Positions 1-15,000 of a stretch of DNA of 64,000 nucleotides are shown here, piece after piece; the first letter of the stretch is position 1, and the number at the start of each line of letters is the position of its first letter. The notes below the pieces were generated by a model, which was not told the DNA's origin, ran no database searches, and was given only the letters and a program-made list of their open reading frames with translations. The stretch lies in assembly GCF_042649125.1 (NCBI RefSeq), contig NZ_JBHRYQ010000001.1, positions 1,798,001-1,862,000 on the forward strand, read 5' to 3'. This stretch comes from Leadbetterella lacunae. GTDB lineage: Bacteria > Bacteroidota > Bacteroidia > Cytophagales > Spirosomataceae. Both the position numbers and the translations under genes were made by a program.

Positions 1-3000
1 TTAACGATCGGTGTTTCGTTGTTTTTACCGTTGCAATGTTTACTAAAGTATTGCCTGCGTCTATGTCTGCTTGGGTTACCGCATAGTTGATCGTATACGT
101 GAACGTCTCGCCTACTTCTAGGATGTTGTTGTTCGTGATACTTTCATTTGTTTTTACTAGCGTGCCAATTGTTCCGTTTGGTAAGGTGTCGCTTACGGCT
201 ACGTTCGTTAGGCTTTGGTTTCCGGTGTTTACTACCACTACTTCGTAGTTGATTGTGCCCGGTGTCGTCACTGGGTTTTGGCCGCCTACTTGTGTTTTCG
301 TGATCGTTAAGCTTGGTGCCTGACCTACTGGCGTTGCCGCTGTATCGGTTTTAACAATCGGTGTTTCGTTGTTTTTACGGTCGCAATGTTGACTAAAGTA
401 TTGCCTGCGTCTATGTCTGCTTGGGTTACCGCATAGCTGATCGTATACGTGAACGTCTCACCTACTTCTAGGATGTTGTTGTTCGTGATACTTTCATTTG
501 TTTTTACTAGCGTGCCAATTGTTCCGTTTGGTAAGGTATCGCTTACGGCTACGTTCGTTAGGCTTTGGTTTCCGGTGTTTACTACCACTACTTCGTAGTT
601 GATTGTGCCCGGTGTCGTCACTGGGTTTTGGCCGCCTACTTGTGTTTTCGTGATCGTTAGCTTGGCGTTGACTTACTGGTGTTGCCGCTGTATCGTTTTA
701 ACAATTGGCGTCTCCGTTGTTTTTACGGTCGCAATGTTTACTAAAGTATTGCCTGCGTCTATGTCTGCTTGGGTTACCGCATAGCTGATCGTATACGTGA
801 ACGTCTCACCTACTTCTAGGATGTTGTTGTTCGTGATACTTTCATTTGTTTTTACTAGCGTGCCAATTGTTCCGTTTGGAAGCGTATCGCTTACGGCTAC
901 GTTCGTTAGGCTTTGGTTTCCGGTGTTTACTACCACTACTTCGTAGTTGATTGTGCCCGGTGTCGTCACTGGGTTTTGGCCGCCTACTTGTGTTTTCGTG
1001 ATCGTTAAGCTTGGTGCCTGACTTACTGGCGTTGCCGCTGTATCGGTTTTAACAATTGGCGTCTCCGTTGTTTTTACCGTTGCAATGTTTACTAAAGTAT
1101 TGCCTGCGTCTATGTCTGCTTGGGTTACCGCATAGCTGATCGTATACGTGAACGTCTCACCTACTTCTAGGATGTTGTTGTTCGTGATACTTTCGTTTGT
1201 TTTTACTAGCGTGCCAATTGTTCCGTTTGGAAGCGTATCGCTTACGGCTACGTTCGTTAGGCTTTGGTTTCCGGTGTTTACTACCACTACTTCGTAGTTG
1301 ATTGTGCCCGGTGTCGTCACTGGGTTTTGGCCGCCTACTTGTGTTTTCGTGATCGTTAAGCTTGGTGCCTGGCCTACTGGTGTTGCGGCTGTATCGGTTT
1401 TAACGATTGGGTTTCCGTTGTTTTTACCGTTGCAATGTTGACTAAAGTATTGCCTGCGTCTATGTCTGCTTGGGTTACCGCATAGCTGATCGTATACGTG
1501 AACGTCTCACCTACTTCTAGGATGTTGTTGTTCGTGATACTTTCGTTTGTTTTTACTAGCGTGCCAATTGTTCCGTTTGGTAAGGTATCGCTTACGGCTA
1601 CGTTCGTTAGGCTTTGGTTTCCGGTGTTTACTACCACTACTTCGTAGTTGATTGTGCCCGGTGTCGTCACTGGGTTTTGGCCGCCTACTTGTGTTTTCGT
1701 GATCGTTAAGCTTGGTGCCTGGCCTACTGGTGTTGCGGCTGTATCGGTTTTAACGATTGGGTTTCCGTTGTTTTTACCGTTGCAATGTTTACTAAAGTAT
1801 TGCCTGCGTCTATGTCTGCTTGGGTTACCGCATAGCTGATCGTATACGTGAACGTCTCACCTACTTCTAGGATGTTGTTGTTCGTGATACTTTCATTTGT
1901 TTTTACTAGCGTGCCAATTGTTCCGTTTGGTAAGGTATCGCTTACGGCTACGTTCGTTAGGCTTTGGTTTCCGGTGTTTACTACCACTACTTCGTAGTTG
2001 ATTGTGCCCGGTGTCGTCACTGGGTTTTGGCCGCCTACTTGTGTTTTCGTGATCGTTAAGCTTGGTGCCTGACCTACTGGCGTTGCCGCGGTATCGGTTT
2101 TAACAATTGGCGTCTCCGTTGTTTTTACCGTTGCAATGTTTACTAAAGTATTGCCTGCGTCTATGTCTGCTTGGTTACCGCATAGCTGATCGTATACGTG
2201 AACGTCTCGCCTACTTCTAGGATGTTGTTGTTCGTGATACTTTCATTTGTTTTTACTAGCGTGCCAATTGTTCCGTTTGGAAGCGTGTCGCTTACGGCTA
2301 CGTTCGTTAGGCTTTGGTTTCCGTGTTTACTACCACTACTTCGTAGTTGATTGTGCCCGGTGTCGTCACTGGGTTTTGGCCGCCTACTTGTGTTTTCGTG
2401 ATCGTTAAGCTTGGTGCCTGACCTACTGGTGTTGCCGCGGTATCGGTTTTAACAATCGGCGTCTCCGTTGTTTTTACGGTCGCAATGTTTACTAAAGTAT
2501 TGCCTGCGTCTATGTCTGCTTGGGTTACCGCATAGCTGATCGTATACGTGAACGTCTCACCTACTTCTAGGATGTTGTTGTTCGTGATACTTTCATTTGT
2601 TTTTACTAGCGTGCCAATTGTTCCGTTTGGTAAGGTATCGCTTACGGCTACGTTCGTTAGGCTTTGGTTTCCGGTGTTTACTACCACTACTTCGTAGTTG
2701 ATTGTGCCCGGTGTCGTCACTGGGTTTTGGCCGCCTACTTGTGTTTTTGTGATCGTTAAGCTTGGTGCCTGGCCTACTGGCGTTGCCGCGGTATCGGTTT
2801 TAACAATTGGCGTCTCCGTTGTTTTTACCGTTGCAATGTTTACTAAAGTATTGCCTGCGTCTATGTCTGCTTGGGTTACCGCATAGCTGATCGTATACGT
2901 GAACGTCTCACCTACTTCTAGGATGTTGTTGTTCGTGATACTTTCATTTGTTTTTACTAGCGTGCCAATTGTTCCGTTTGGAAGCGTATCGCTTACGGCT

Positions 3001-6000
3001 ACGTTCGTTAGGCTTTGGTTTCCGGTGTTTACTACCACTACTTCGTAGTTGATTGTGCCCGGTGTCGTCACTGGGTTTTGGCCGCCTACTTGTGTTTTCG
3101 TGATCGTTAAGCTTGGTGCCTGACTTACTGGCGTTGCCGCTGTATCGGTTTTAACAATTGGCGTCTCCGTTGTTTTTACCGTTGCAATGTTTACTAAAGT
3201 ATTGCCTGCGTCTATGTCTGCTTGGGTTACCGCATAGCTGATCGTATACGTGAACGTCTCACCTACTTCTAGGATGTTGTTGTTCGTGATACTTTCATTT
3301 GTTTTTACTAGCGTGCCAATTGTTCCGTTTGGTAAGGTATCGCTTACGGCTACGTTCGTTAGGCTTTGGTTTCCGGTGTTTACTACCACTACTTCGTAGT
3401 TGATTGTGCCCGGTGTCGTCACTGGGTTTTGGCCGCCTACTTGTGTTTTCGTGATCGTTAAGCTTGGTGACTTACTGGTGTTGCCGCTGTATCGGTTTTA
3501 ACAATCGGCGTCTCCGTTGTTTTTACGGTCGCAATGTTTACTAAAGTATTGCCTGCGTCTATGTCTGCTTGGGTTACCGCATAGCTGATCGTATACGTGA
3601 ACGTCTCGCCTACTTCTAGGATGTTGTTGTTCGTGATACTTTCGTTGTTTTTACTAGCGTGCCAATTGTTCCGTTTGGAAGCGTATCGCTTACGGCTACG
3701 TTCGTTAGGCTTTGGTTTCCGGTGTTTACTACCACTACTTCGTAGTTGATTGTGCCCGGTGTCGTCACTGGGTTTTGGCCGCCTACTTGTGTTTTCGTGA
3801 TCGTTAAGCTTGGTGCCTGACTTACTGGCGTTGCCGCGGTATCGGTTTTAACAATTGGCGTCTCCGTTGTTTTTACCGTTGCAATGTTTACTAAAGTATT
3901 GCCTGCGTCTATGTCTGCTTGGTTACCGCATAGCTGATCGTATACGTGAACGTCTCACCTACTTCTAGGATGTTGTTGTTCGTGATACTTTCATTTGTTT
4001 TTACTAGCGTGCCAATTGTTCCGTTTGGAAGCGTATCGCTTACGGCTACGTTCGTTAGGCTTTGGTTTCCGGTGTTTACTACCACTACTTCGTAGTTGAT
4101 TGTGCCCGGTGTCGTCACTGGGTTTTGGCCGCCTACTTGTGTTTTCGTGATCGTTAAGCTTGGTGCCTGACTTACTGGCGTTGCCGCGGTATCGGTTTTA
4201 ACAATTGGCGTCTCCGTTGTTTTTACCGTTGCAATGTTTACTAAAGTATTGCCTGCGTCTATGTCTGCTTGGGTTACCGCATAGCTGATCGTATACGTGA
4301 ACGTCTCACCTACTTCTAGGATGTTGTTGTTCGTGATACTTTCATTTGTTTTTACTAGCGTGCCAATTGTTCCGTTTGGAAGCGTATCGCTTACGGCTAC
4401 GTTCGTTAGGCTTTGGTTTCCGGTGTTTACTACCACTACTTCGTAGTTGATTGTGCCCGGTGTCGTCACTGGGTTTTGGCCGCCTACTTGTGTTTTCGTG
4501 ATCGTTAAGCTTGGTGCCTGACTTACTGGCGTTGCCGCGGTATCGGTTTTAACAATTGGCGTCTCCGTTGTTTTTACCGTTGCAATGTTTACTAAAGTAT
4601 TGCCTGCGTCTATGTCTGCTTGGGTTACCGCATAGCTGATCGTATACGTGAACGTCTCACCTACTTCTAGGATGTTGTTGTTCGTGATACTTTCATTTGT
4701 TTTTACTAGCGTGCCAATTGTTCCGTTTGGTAAGGTATCGCTTACGCTACGTTCGTTAGGCTTTGGTTTCCGGTGTTTACTACCACTACTTCGTAGTTGA
4801 TTGTGCCCGGTGTCGTCACTGGGTTTTGGCCGCCTACTTGTGTTTTCGTGATCGTTAGCTTGGTGCCTGACTTACTGGCGTTGCCGCGGTATCGGTTTTA
4901 ACAATTGGCGTCTCCGTTGTTTTTACGGTCGCAATGTTTACTAAAGTATTGCCTGCGTCTATGTCTGCTTGGGTTACCGCATAGCTGATCGTATACGTGA
5001 ACGTCTCGCCTACTTCTAGGATGTTGTTGTTCGTGATACTTTCGTTGTTTTTACTAGCGTGCCAATTGTTCCGTTTGGTAAGGTGTCGCTTACGCTACGT
5101 TCGTTAGGCTTTGGTTTCCGGTGTTTACTACCACTACTTCGTAGTTGATTGTGCCCGGTGTCGTCACTGGGTTTTGGCCGCCTACTTGTGTTTTCGTGAT
5201 CGTTAAGCTTGGTGCCTGACCTACTGGCGTTGCGCTGTATCGGTTTTAACGATCGGCGTTTCCGTGTTTTTACCGTTGCAATGTTGACTAAAGTATTGCC
5301 TGCGTCTATGTCTGCTTGGTTACGCATAGCTGATCGTATACGTGAACGTCTCTCCTACTTCTAGGATGTTGTTGTTCGTGATACTTTCGTTGTTTTTACT
5401 AGCGTGCCAATTGTTCCGTTTGGTAAGGTGTCGCTTACCGCTACGTTCGTTAGGCTTTGGTTTCCGGTGTTTACTACCACTACTTCGTAGTTGATTGTGC
5501 CCGGTGTCGTCACTGGGTTTTGGCCGCCTACTTGTGTTTTCGTGATCGTTAAGCTTGGTGCCTGACCTACTGGCGTTGCTGCTGTATCGGTTTTAACAAT
5601 TGGCGTTTCCGTGTTTTTACCGTTGCAATGTTGACTAGTATTGCCTGCGTCTATGTCTGCTTGGGTTACCGCATAGCTGATCGTATACGTGAACGTCTCA
5701 CCTACTTCTAGGATGTTGTTGTTCGTGATACTTTCATTTGTTTTTACTAGCGTGCCAATTGTTCCGTTTGGTAAGGTGTCGCTTACCGCTACGTTCGTTA
5801 GGCTTTGGTTTCCGGTGTTTACTACCACTACTTCGTAGTTGATTGTGCCCGGTGTCGTCACTGGGTTTTGGCCGCCTACTTGTGTTTTCGTGATCGTTAA
5901 GCTTGGTGCCTGACCTACTGGCGTTGCGCTGTATCGGTTTTAACGATCGGCGTTTCCGTGTTTTTACCGTTGCAATGTTGACTAAAGTATTGCCTGCGTC

Positions 6001-9000
6001 TATGTCTGCTTGGGTACCGCATAGTGATCGTATACGTGAACGTCTCTCCTACTTCTAGGATGTTGTTGTTCGTGATACTTTCATTGTTTTTACTAGCGTG
6101 CCAATTGTTCCGTTTGGTAAGGTGTCGCTTACGCTACGTTCGTTAGGCTTTGGTTTCCGGTGTTTACTACCACTACTTCGTAGTTGATTGTGCCCGGTGT
6201 CGTCACTGGGTTTTGGCCGCCTACTTGTGTTTTCGTGATCGTTAAGCTTGGTGCCTGACCTACTGGTGTTGCCGCGGTATCGGTTTTAACAATCGGCGTC
6301 TCCGTTGTTTTTACGTCGCAATGTTTACTAAAGTATTGCCTGCGTCTATGTCTGCTTGGGTTACCGCATAGCTGATCGTATACGTGAACGTCTCGCCTAC
6401 TTCTAGGATGTTGTTGTTCGTGATACTTTCGTTGGTTTTTACTAGCGTGCCAATTGTTCCGTTTGGAAGCGTATCGCTTACGGCTACGTTCGTTAGGCTT
6501 TGGTTTCCGGTGTTTACTACCACTACTTCGTAGTTGATTGTGCCCGGTGTCGTCACTGGGTTTTGGCCGCCTACTTGTGTTTTCGTGATCGTTAAGCTTG
6601 GTGCCTGACTTACTGGCGTTGCCGCGGTATCGGTTTTAACAATTGGCGTCTCCGTTGTTTTTACCGTTGCAATGTTTACTAAAGTATTGCCTGCGTCTAT
6701 GTCTGCTTGGTTACGCATAGCTGATCGTATACGTGAACGTCTCTCCTACTTCTAGGATGTTGTTGTTCGTGATACTTTCGTTGGTTTTTACTAGCGTGCC
6801 AATTGTTCCGTTTGGTAAGGTGTCGCTTACGCTACGTTCGTTAGGCTTTGGTTTCCGGTGTTTACTACCACTACTTCGTAGTTGATTGTGCCCGGTGTCG
6901 TCACTGGGTTTTGGCCGCCTACTTGTGTTTTCGTGATCGTTAAGCTTGGTGCCTGACTTACTGGCGTTGCGCTGTATCGGTTTTAACAATTGGCGTTTCC
7001 GTGTTTTTACCGTTGCAATATTGACTAGTTGTTCCTGCGTCTATGTCTGCTTGGGTTACCGCATAGCTGATCGTATACGTGAACGTCTCACCTACTTCTA
7101 GGATGTTGTTGTTCGTGATACTTTCATTTGTTTTTACTAGCGTGCCAATTGTTCCGTTTGGTAAGGTGTCGCTTACCGCTACGTTCGTTAGGCTTTGGTT
7201 TCCGGTGTTTACTACCACTACTTCGTAGTTGATTGTGCCCGGTGTCGTCACTGGGTTTTGGCCGCCTACTTGTGTTTTCGTGATCGTTAAGCTTGGTGCC
7301 TGACCTACTGGCGTTGCTGCTGTATCGGTTTTAACGATCGGCGTTTCCGTGTTTTTACCGTTGCAATGTTGACTAAAGTATTGCCTGCGTCTATGTCTGC
7401 TTGGGTAACCGCATAGTTGATCGTATACGTGAACGTCTCTCCTACTTCTAGGATGTTGTTGTTCGTGATACTTTCATTGTTTTTACTAGCGTGCCAATTG
7501 TTCCGTTTGGTAAGGTGTCGCTTACGCTACGTTCGTTAGGCTTTGGTTTCCGGTGTTTACTACCACTACTTCGTAGTTGATTGTGCCCGGTGTCGTCACT
7601 GGGTTTTGGCCGCCTACTTGTGTTTTCGTGATCGTTAAGCTTGGTGCCTGACTTACTGGCGTTGCCGCGGTATCGGTTTTAACGATCGGTGTTTCGTTGT
7701 TTTTACCGTTGCAATGTTTACTAAAGTATTGCCTGCGTCTATGTCTGCTTGGGTAACCGCATAGTTGATCGTATACGTGAACGTCTCGCCTACTTCTAGG
7801 ATGTTGTTGTTCGTGATACTTTCATTTGTTTTTACTAGCGTGCCAATTGTTCCGTTTGGTAAGGTGTCGCTTACGGCTACGTTCGTTAGGCTTTGGTTTC
7901 CGGTGTTTACTACCACTACTTCGTAGTTGATTGTGCCCGGTGTCGTCACTGGGTTTTGGCCGCCTACTTGTGTTTTCGTGATCGTTAAGCTTGGTGCCTG
8001 ACCTACTGGCGTTGCCGCTGTATCGGTTTTAACAATCGGTGTTTCGTTGTTTTTACGGTCGCAATGTTGACTAGTTTTCCTGCGTCTATGTCTGCTTGGG
8101 TTACCGCATAGCTGATCGTATACGTGAACGTCTCACCTACTTCTAGGATGTTGTTGTTCGTGATACTTTCATTTGTTTTTACTAGCGTGCCAATTGTTCC
8201 GTTTGGTAAGGTATCGCTTACGGCTACGTTCGTTAGGCTTTGGTTTCCGGTGTTTACTACCACTACTTCGTAGTTGATTGTGCCCGGTGTCGTCACTGGG
8301 TTTTGGCCGCCTACTTGTGTTTTCGTGATCGTTAACTTGGCGTTGACTTACTGGTGTTGCCGCTGTATCGGTTTTAACAATTGGCGTCTCCGTTGTTTTT
8401 ACGTCGCAATGTTTACTAAAGTATTGCCTGCGTCTATGTCTGCTTGGGTTACCGCATAGCTGATCGTATACGTGAACGTCTCACCTACTTCTAGGATGTT
8501 GTTGTTCGTGATACTTTCATTTGTTTTTACTAGCGTGCCAATTGTTCCGTTTGGAAGCGTATCGCTTACGGCTACGTTCGTTAGGCTTTGGTTTCCGGTG
8601 TTTACTACCACTACTTCGTAGTTGATTGTGCCCGGTGTCGTCACTGGGTTTTGGCCGCCTACTTGTGTTTTCGTGATCGTTAAGCTTGGTGCCTGACTTA
8701 CTGGCGTTGCCGCTGTATCGGTTTTAACAATTGGCGTCTCCGTTGTTTTTACCGTTGCAATGTTTACTAAAGTATTGCCTGCGTCTATGTCTGCTTGGGT
8801 TACCGCATAGCTGATCGTATACGTGAACGTCTCACCTACTTCTAGGATGTTGTTGTTCGTGATACTTTCATTTGTTTTTACTAGCGTGCCAATTGTTCCG
8901 TTTGGAAGCGTATCGCTTACGGCTACGTTCGTTAGGCTTTGGTTTCCGGTGTTTACTACCACTACTTCGTAGTTGATTGTGCCCGGTGTCGTCACTGGGT

Positions 9001-12000
9001 TTTGGCCGCCTACTTGTGTTTTCGTGATCGTTAAGCTTGGTGCCTGCCTACTGGTGTTGCGCTGTATCGGTTTTAACGATTGGGTTTCCGTTGTTTTTAC
9101 CGTTGCAATGTTGACTAAAGTATTGCCTGCGTCTATGTCTGCTTGGGTTACCGCATAGCTGATCGTATACGTGAACGTCTCACCTACTTCTAGGATGTTG
9201 TTGTTCGTGATACTTTCGTTTGTTTTTACTAGCGTGCCAATTGTTCCGTTTGGTAAGGTATCGCTTACGGCTACGTTCGTTAGGCTTTGGTTTCCGGTGT
9301 TTACTACCACTACTTCGTAGTTGATTGTGCCCGGTGTCGTCACTGGGTTTTGGCCGCCTACTTGTGTTTTTGTGATCGTTAAGCTTGGTGCCTGGCCTAC
9401 TGGTGTTGCGGCTGTATCGGTTTTAACGATTGGGTTTCCGTTGTTTTTACCGTTGCAATGTTTACTAAAGTATTGCCTGCGTCTATGTCTGCTTGGGTTA
9501 CCGCATAGCTGATCGTATACGTGAACGTCTCACCTACTTCTAGGATGTTGTTGTTCGTGATACTTTCATTTGTTTTTACTAGCGTGCCAATTGTTCCGTT
9601 TGGTAAGGTATCGCTTACGGCTACGTTCGTTAGGCTTTGGTTTCCGGTGTTTACTACCACTACTTCGTAGTTGATTGTGCCCGGTGTCGTCACTGGGTTT
9701 TGGCCGCCTACTTGTGTTTTCGTGATCGTTAAGCTTGGTGCCTGACCTACTGGCGTTGCCGCGGTATCGGTTTTAACAATTGGCGTCTCCGTTGTTTTTA
9801 CGTCGCAATGTTTACTAAAGTATTGCCTGCGTCTATGTCTGCTTGGTTACCGCATAGCTGATCGTATACGTGAACGTCTCACCTACTTCTAGGATGTTGT
9901 TGTTCGTGATACTTTCATTTGTTTTTACTAGCGTGCCAATTGTTCCGTTTGGAAGCGTGTCGCTTACGGCTACGTTCGTTAGGCTTTGGTTTCCGGTGTT
10001 TACTACCACTACTTCGTAGTTGATTGTGCCCGGTGTCGTCACTGGGTTTTGGCCGCCTACTTGTGTTTTCGTGATCGTTAAGCTTGGTGCCTGCCTACTG
10101 GTGTTGCCGCGGTATCGGTTTTAACAATCGGCGTCTCCGTTGTTTTTACGTCGCAATGTTTACTAAAGTATTGCCTGCGTCTATGTCTGCTTGGGTTACC
10201 GCATAGCTGATCGTATACGTGAACGTCTCGCCTACTTCTAGGATGTTGTTGTTCGTGATACTTTCATTTGTTTTTACTAGCGTGCCAATTGTTCCGTTTG
10301 GTAAGGTATCGCTTACGGCTACGTTCGTTAGGCTTTGGTTTCCGGTGTTTACTACCACTACTTCGTAGTTGATTGTGCCCGGTGTCGTCACTGGGTTTTG
10401 GCCGCCTACTTGTGTTTTCGTGATCGTTAGCTTGGCGTGACTTACTGGTGTTGCCGCTGTATCGGTTTTAACAATCGGCGTCTCCGTTGTTTTTACGGTC
10501 GCAATGTTTACTAAAGTATTGCCTGCGTCTATGTCTGCTTGGGTTACCGCATAGCTGATCGTATACGTGAACGTCTCGCCTACTTCTAGGATGTTGTTGT
10601 TCGTGATACTTTCGTTGTTTTTACTAGCGTGCCAATTGTTCCGTTTGGAAGCGTATCGCTTACGGCTACGTTCGTTAGGCTTTGGTTTCCGGTGTTTACT
10701 ACCACTACTTCGTAGTTGATTGTGCCCGGTGTCGTCACTGGGTTTTGGCCGCCTACTTGTGTTTTCGTGATCGTTAAGCTTGGTGCCTGACTTACTGGCG
10801 TTGCCGCGGTATCGGTTTTAACAATTGGCGTCTCCGTTGTTTTTACCGTTGCAATGTTTACTAAAGTATTGCCTGCGTCTATGTCTGCTTGGTTACGCAT
10901 AGCTGATCGTATACGTGAACGTCTCACCTACTTCTAGGATGTTGTTGTTCGTGATACTTTCATTTGTTTTTACTAGCGTGCCAATTGTTCCGTTTGGAAG
11001 CGTATCGCTTACGGCTACGTTCGTTAGGCTTTGGTTTCCGGTGTTTACTACCACTACTTCGTAGTTGATTGTGCCCGGTGTCGTCACTGGGTTTTGGCCG
11101 CCTACTTGTGTTTTCGTGATCGTTAAGCTTGGTGCCTGACTTACTGGCGTTGCCGCGGTATCGGTTTTAACAATTGGCGTCTCCGTTGTTTTTACCGTTG
11201 CAATGTTTACTAAAGTATTGCCTGCGTCTATGTCTGCTTGGGTTACCGCATAGCTGATCGTATACGTGAACGTCTCACCTACTTCTAGGATGTTGTTGTT
11301 CGTGATACTTTCATTTGTTTTTACTAGCGTGCCAATTGTTCCGTTTGGAAGCGTATCGCTTACGGCTACGTTCGTTAGGCTTTGGTTTCCGGTGTTTACT
11401 ACCACTACTTCGTAGTTGATTGTGCCCGGTGTCGTCACTGGGTTTTGGCCGCCTACTTGTGTTTTCGTGATCGTTAAGCTTGGTGCCTGACTTACTGGCG
11501 TTGCCGCGGTATCGGTTTTAACAATTGGCGTCTCCGTTGTTTTTACCGTTGCAATGTTTACTAAAGTATTGCCTGCGTCTATGTCTGCTTGGGTTACCGC
11601 ATAGCTGATCGTATACGTGAACGTCTCACCTACTTCTAGGATGTTGTTGTTCGTGATACTTTCATTTGTTTTTACTAGCGTGCCAATTGTTCCGTTTGGT
11701 AAGGTATCGCTTACGCTACGTTCGTTAGGCTTTGGTTTCCGGTGTTTACTACCACTACTTCGTAGTTGATTGTGCCCGGTGTCGTCACTGGGTTTTGGCC
11801 GCCTACTTGTGTTTTCGTGATCGTTAGCTTGGCGTTTGACTTACTGGTGTTGCCGCTGTATCGGTTTTAACAATTGGCGTCTCCGTTGTTTTTACGGTCG
11901 CAATGTTTACTAAAGTATTGCCTGCGTCTATGTCTGCTTGGGTTACCGCATAGCTGATCGTATACGTGAACGTCTCACCTACTTCTAGGATGTTGTTGTT

Positions 12001-15000
12001 CGTGATACTTTCATTTGTTTTTACTAGCGTGCCAATTGTTCCGTTTGGAAGCGTATCGCTTACGGCTACGTTCGTTAGGCTTTGGTTTCCGGTGTTTACT
12101 ACCACTACTTCGTAGTTGATTGTGCCCGGTGTCGTCACTGGGTTTTGGCCGCCTACTTGTGTTTTCGTGATCGTTAAGCTTGGTGCCTGACTTACTGGCG
12201 TTGCCGCTGTATCGGTTTTAACAATTGGCGTCTCCGTTGTTTTTACCGTTGCAATGTTTACTAAAGTATTGCCTGCGTCTATGTCTGCTTGGGTTACCGC
12301 ATAGCTGATCGTATACGTGAACGTCTCACCTACTTCTAGGATGTTGTTGTTCGTGATACTTTCGTTTGTTTTTACTAGCGTGCCAATTGTTCCGTTTGGA
12401 AGCGTATCGCTTACGGCTACGTTCGTTAGGCTTTGGTTTCCGGTGTTTACTACCACTACTTCGTAGTTGATTGTGCCCGGTGTCGTCACTGGGTTTTGGC
12501 CGCCTACTTGTGTTTTCGTGATCGTTAAGCTTGGTGCCTGCCTACTGGTGTTGCGGCTGTATCGGTTTTAACGATTGGGTTTCCGTTGTTTTTACCGTTG
12601 CAATGTTTACTAAAGTATTGCCTGCGTCTATGTCTGCTTGGGTAACCGCATAGCTGATCGTATACGTGAACGTCTCACCTACTTCTAGGATGTTGTTGTT
12701 CGTGATACTTTCGTTTGTTTTTACTAGCGTGCCAATTGTTCCGTTTGGTAAGGTATCGCTTACGGCTACGTTCGTTAGGCTTTGGTTTCCGGTGTTTACT
12801 ACCACTACTTCGTAGTTGATTGTGCCCGGTGTCGTCACTGGGTTTTGGCCGCCTACTTGTGTTTTGTGATCGTTAAGCTTGGTGCCTGGCCTACTGGTGT
12901 TGCGGCTGTATCGGTTTTAACGATTGGGTTTCCGTTGTTTTTACCGTTGCAATGTTTACTAAAGTATTGCCTGCGTCTATGTCTGCTTGGGTTACCGCAT
13001 AGCTGATCGTATACGTGAACGTCTCACCTACTTCTAGGATGTTGTTGTTCGTGATACTTTCATTTGTTTTTACTAGCGTGCCAATTGTTCCGTTTGGAAG
13101 CGTATCGCTTACGGCTACGTTCGTTAGGCTTTGGTTTCCGGTGTTTACTACCACTACTTCGTAGTTGATTGTGCCCGGTGTCGTCACTGGGTTTTGGCCG
13201 CCTACTTGTGTTTTTGTGATCGTTAAGCTTGGTGCCTGGCCTACTGGTGTTGCGGCTGTATCGGTTTTAACGATTGGGTTTCCGTTGTTTTTACCGTTGC
13301 AATGTTGACTAAAGTATTGCCTGCGTCTATGTCTGCTTGGGTAACCGCATAGCTGATCGTATACGTGAACGTCTCACCTACTTCTAGGATGTTGTTGTTC
13401 GTGATACTTTCGTTTGTTTTTACTAGCGTGCCTAATGTTCCGTTTGGTAAGGTATCGCTTACGGCTACGTTCGTTAGGCTTTGGTTTCCGGTGTTTACTA
13501 CCACTACTTCGTAGTTGATTGTGCCCGGTGTCGTCACTGGGTTTTGGCCGCCTACTTGTGTTTTTGTGATCGTTAAGCTTGGTGCCTGACTTACTGGCGT
13601 TGCCGCGGTATCGGTTTTAACAATTGGCGTCTCCGTTGTTTTTACCGTTGCAATGTTTACTAAAGTATTGCCTGCGTCTATGTCTGCTTGGTTACGCATA
13701 GCTGATCGTATACGTGAACGTCTCGCCTACTTCTAGGATGTTGTTGTTCGTGATACTTTCATTTGTTTTTACTAGCGTGCCAATGTTCCGTTTGGTAAGG
13801 TATCGCTTACGCTACGTTCGTTAGGCTTTGGTTTCCGGTGTTTACTACCACTACTTCGTAGTTGATTGTGCCCGGTGTCGTCACTGGGTTTTGGCCGCCT
13901 ACTTGTGTTTTTGTGATCGTTAGCTTGGTGCCTGACTTACTGGCGTTGCTGCTGTATCGGTTTTAACGATTGGCGTTTCCGTTGTTTTTACGTCGCAATG
14001 TTTACTAAAGTATTGCCTGCGTCTATGTCTGCTTGGGTTACCGCATAGCTGATCGTATACGTGAACGTCTCACCTACTTCTAGGATGTTGTTGTTCGTGA
14101 TACTTTCATTTGTTTTTACTAGCGTGCCAATTGTTCCGTTTGGTAAGGTATCGCTTACGGCTACGTTCGTTAGGCTTTGGTTTCCGGTGTTTACTACCAC
14201 TACTTCGTAGTTGATTGTGCCCGGTGTCGTCACTGGGTTTTGGCCGCCTACTTGTGTTTTCGTGATCGTTAAGCTTGGTGCCTGACCTACTGGCGTTGCC
14301 GCGGTATCGGTTTTAACAATTGGCGTCTCCGTTGTTTTTACCGTTGCAATGTTTACTAAAGTATTGCCTGCGTCTATGTCTGCTTGGGTTACGCATAGCT
14401 GATCGTATACGTGAACGTCTCGCCTACTTCTAGGATGTTGTTGTTCGTGATACTTTCATTTGTTTTTACTAGCGTGCCAATTGTTCCGTTTGGAAGCGTG
14501 TCGCTTACGGCTACGTTCGTTAGGCTTTGGTTTCCGTGTTACTACCACTACTTCGTAGTTGATTGTGCCCGGTGTCGTCACTGGGTTTTGGCCGCCTACT
14601 TGTGTTTTCGTGATCGTTAAGCTTGGTGCCTGACCTACTGGTGTTGCCGCGGTATCGGTTTTAACAATCGGCGTCTCCGTTGTTTTTACGTCGCAATGTT
14701 TACTAAAGTATTGCCTGCGTCTATGTCTGCTTGGGTTACCGCATAGCTGATCGTATACGTGAACGTCTCGCCTACTTCTAGGATGTTGTTGTTCGTGATA
14801 CTTTCGTTGGTTTTTACTAGCGTGCCAATTGTTCCGTTTGGAAGCGTATCGCTTACGGCTACGTTCGTTAGGCTTTGGTTTCCGGTGTTTACTACCACTA
14901 CTTCGTAGTTGATTGTGCCCGGTGTCGTCACTGGGTTTTGGCCGCCTACTTGTGTTTTCGTGATCGTTAAGCTTGGTGCCTGACTTACTGGCGTTGCCGC

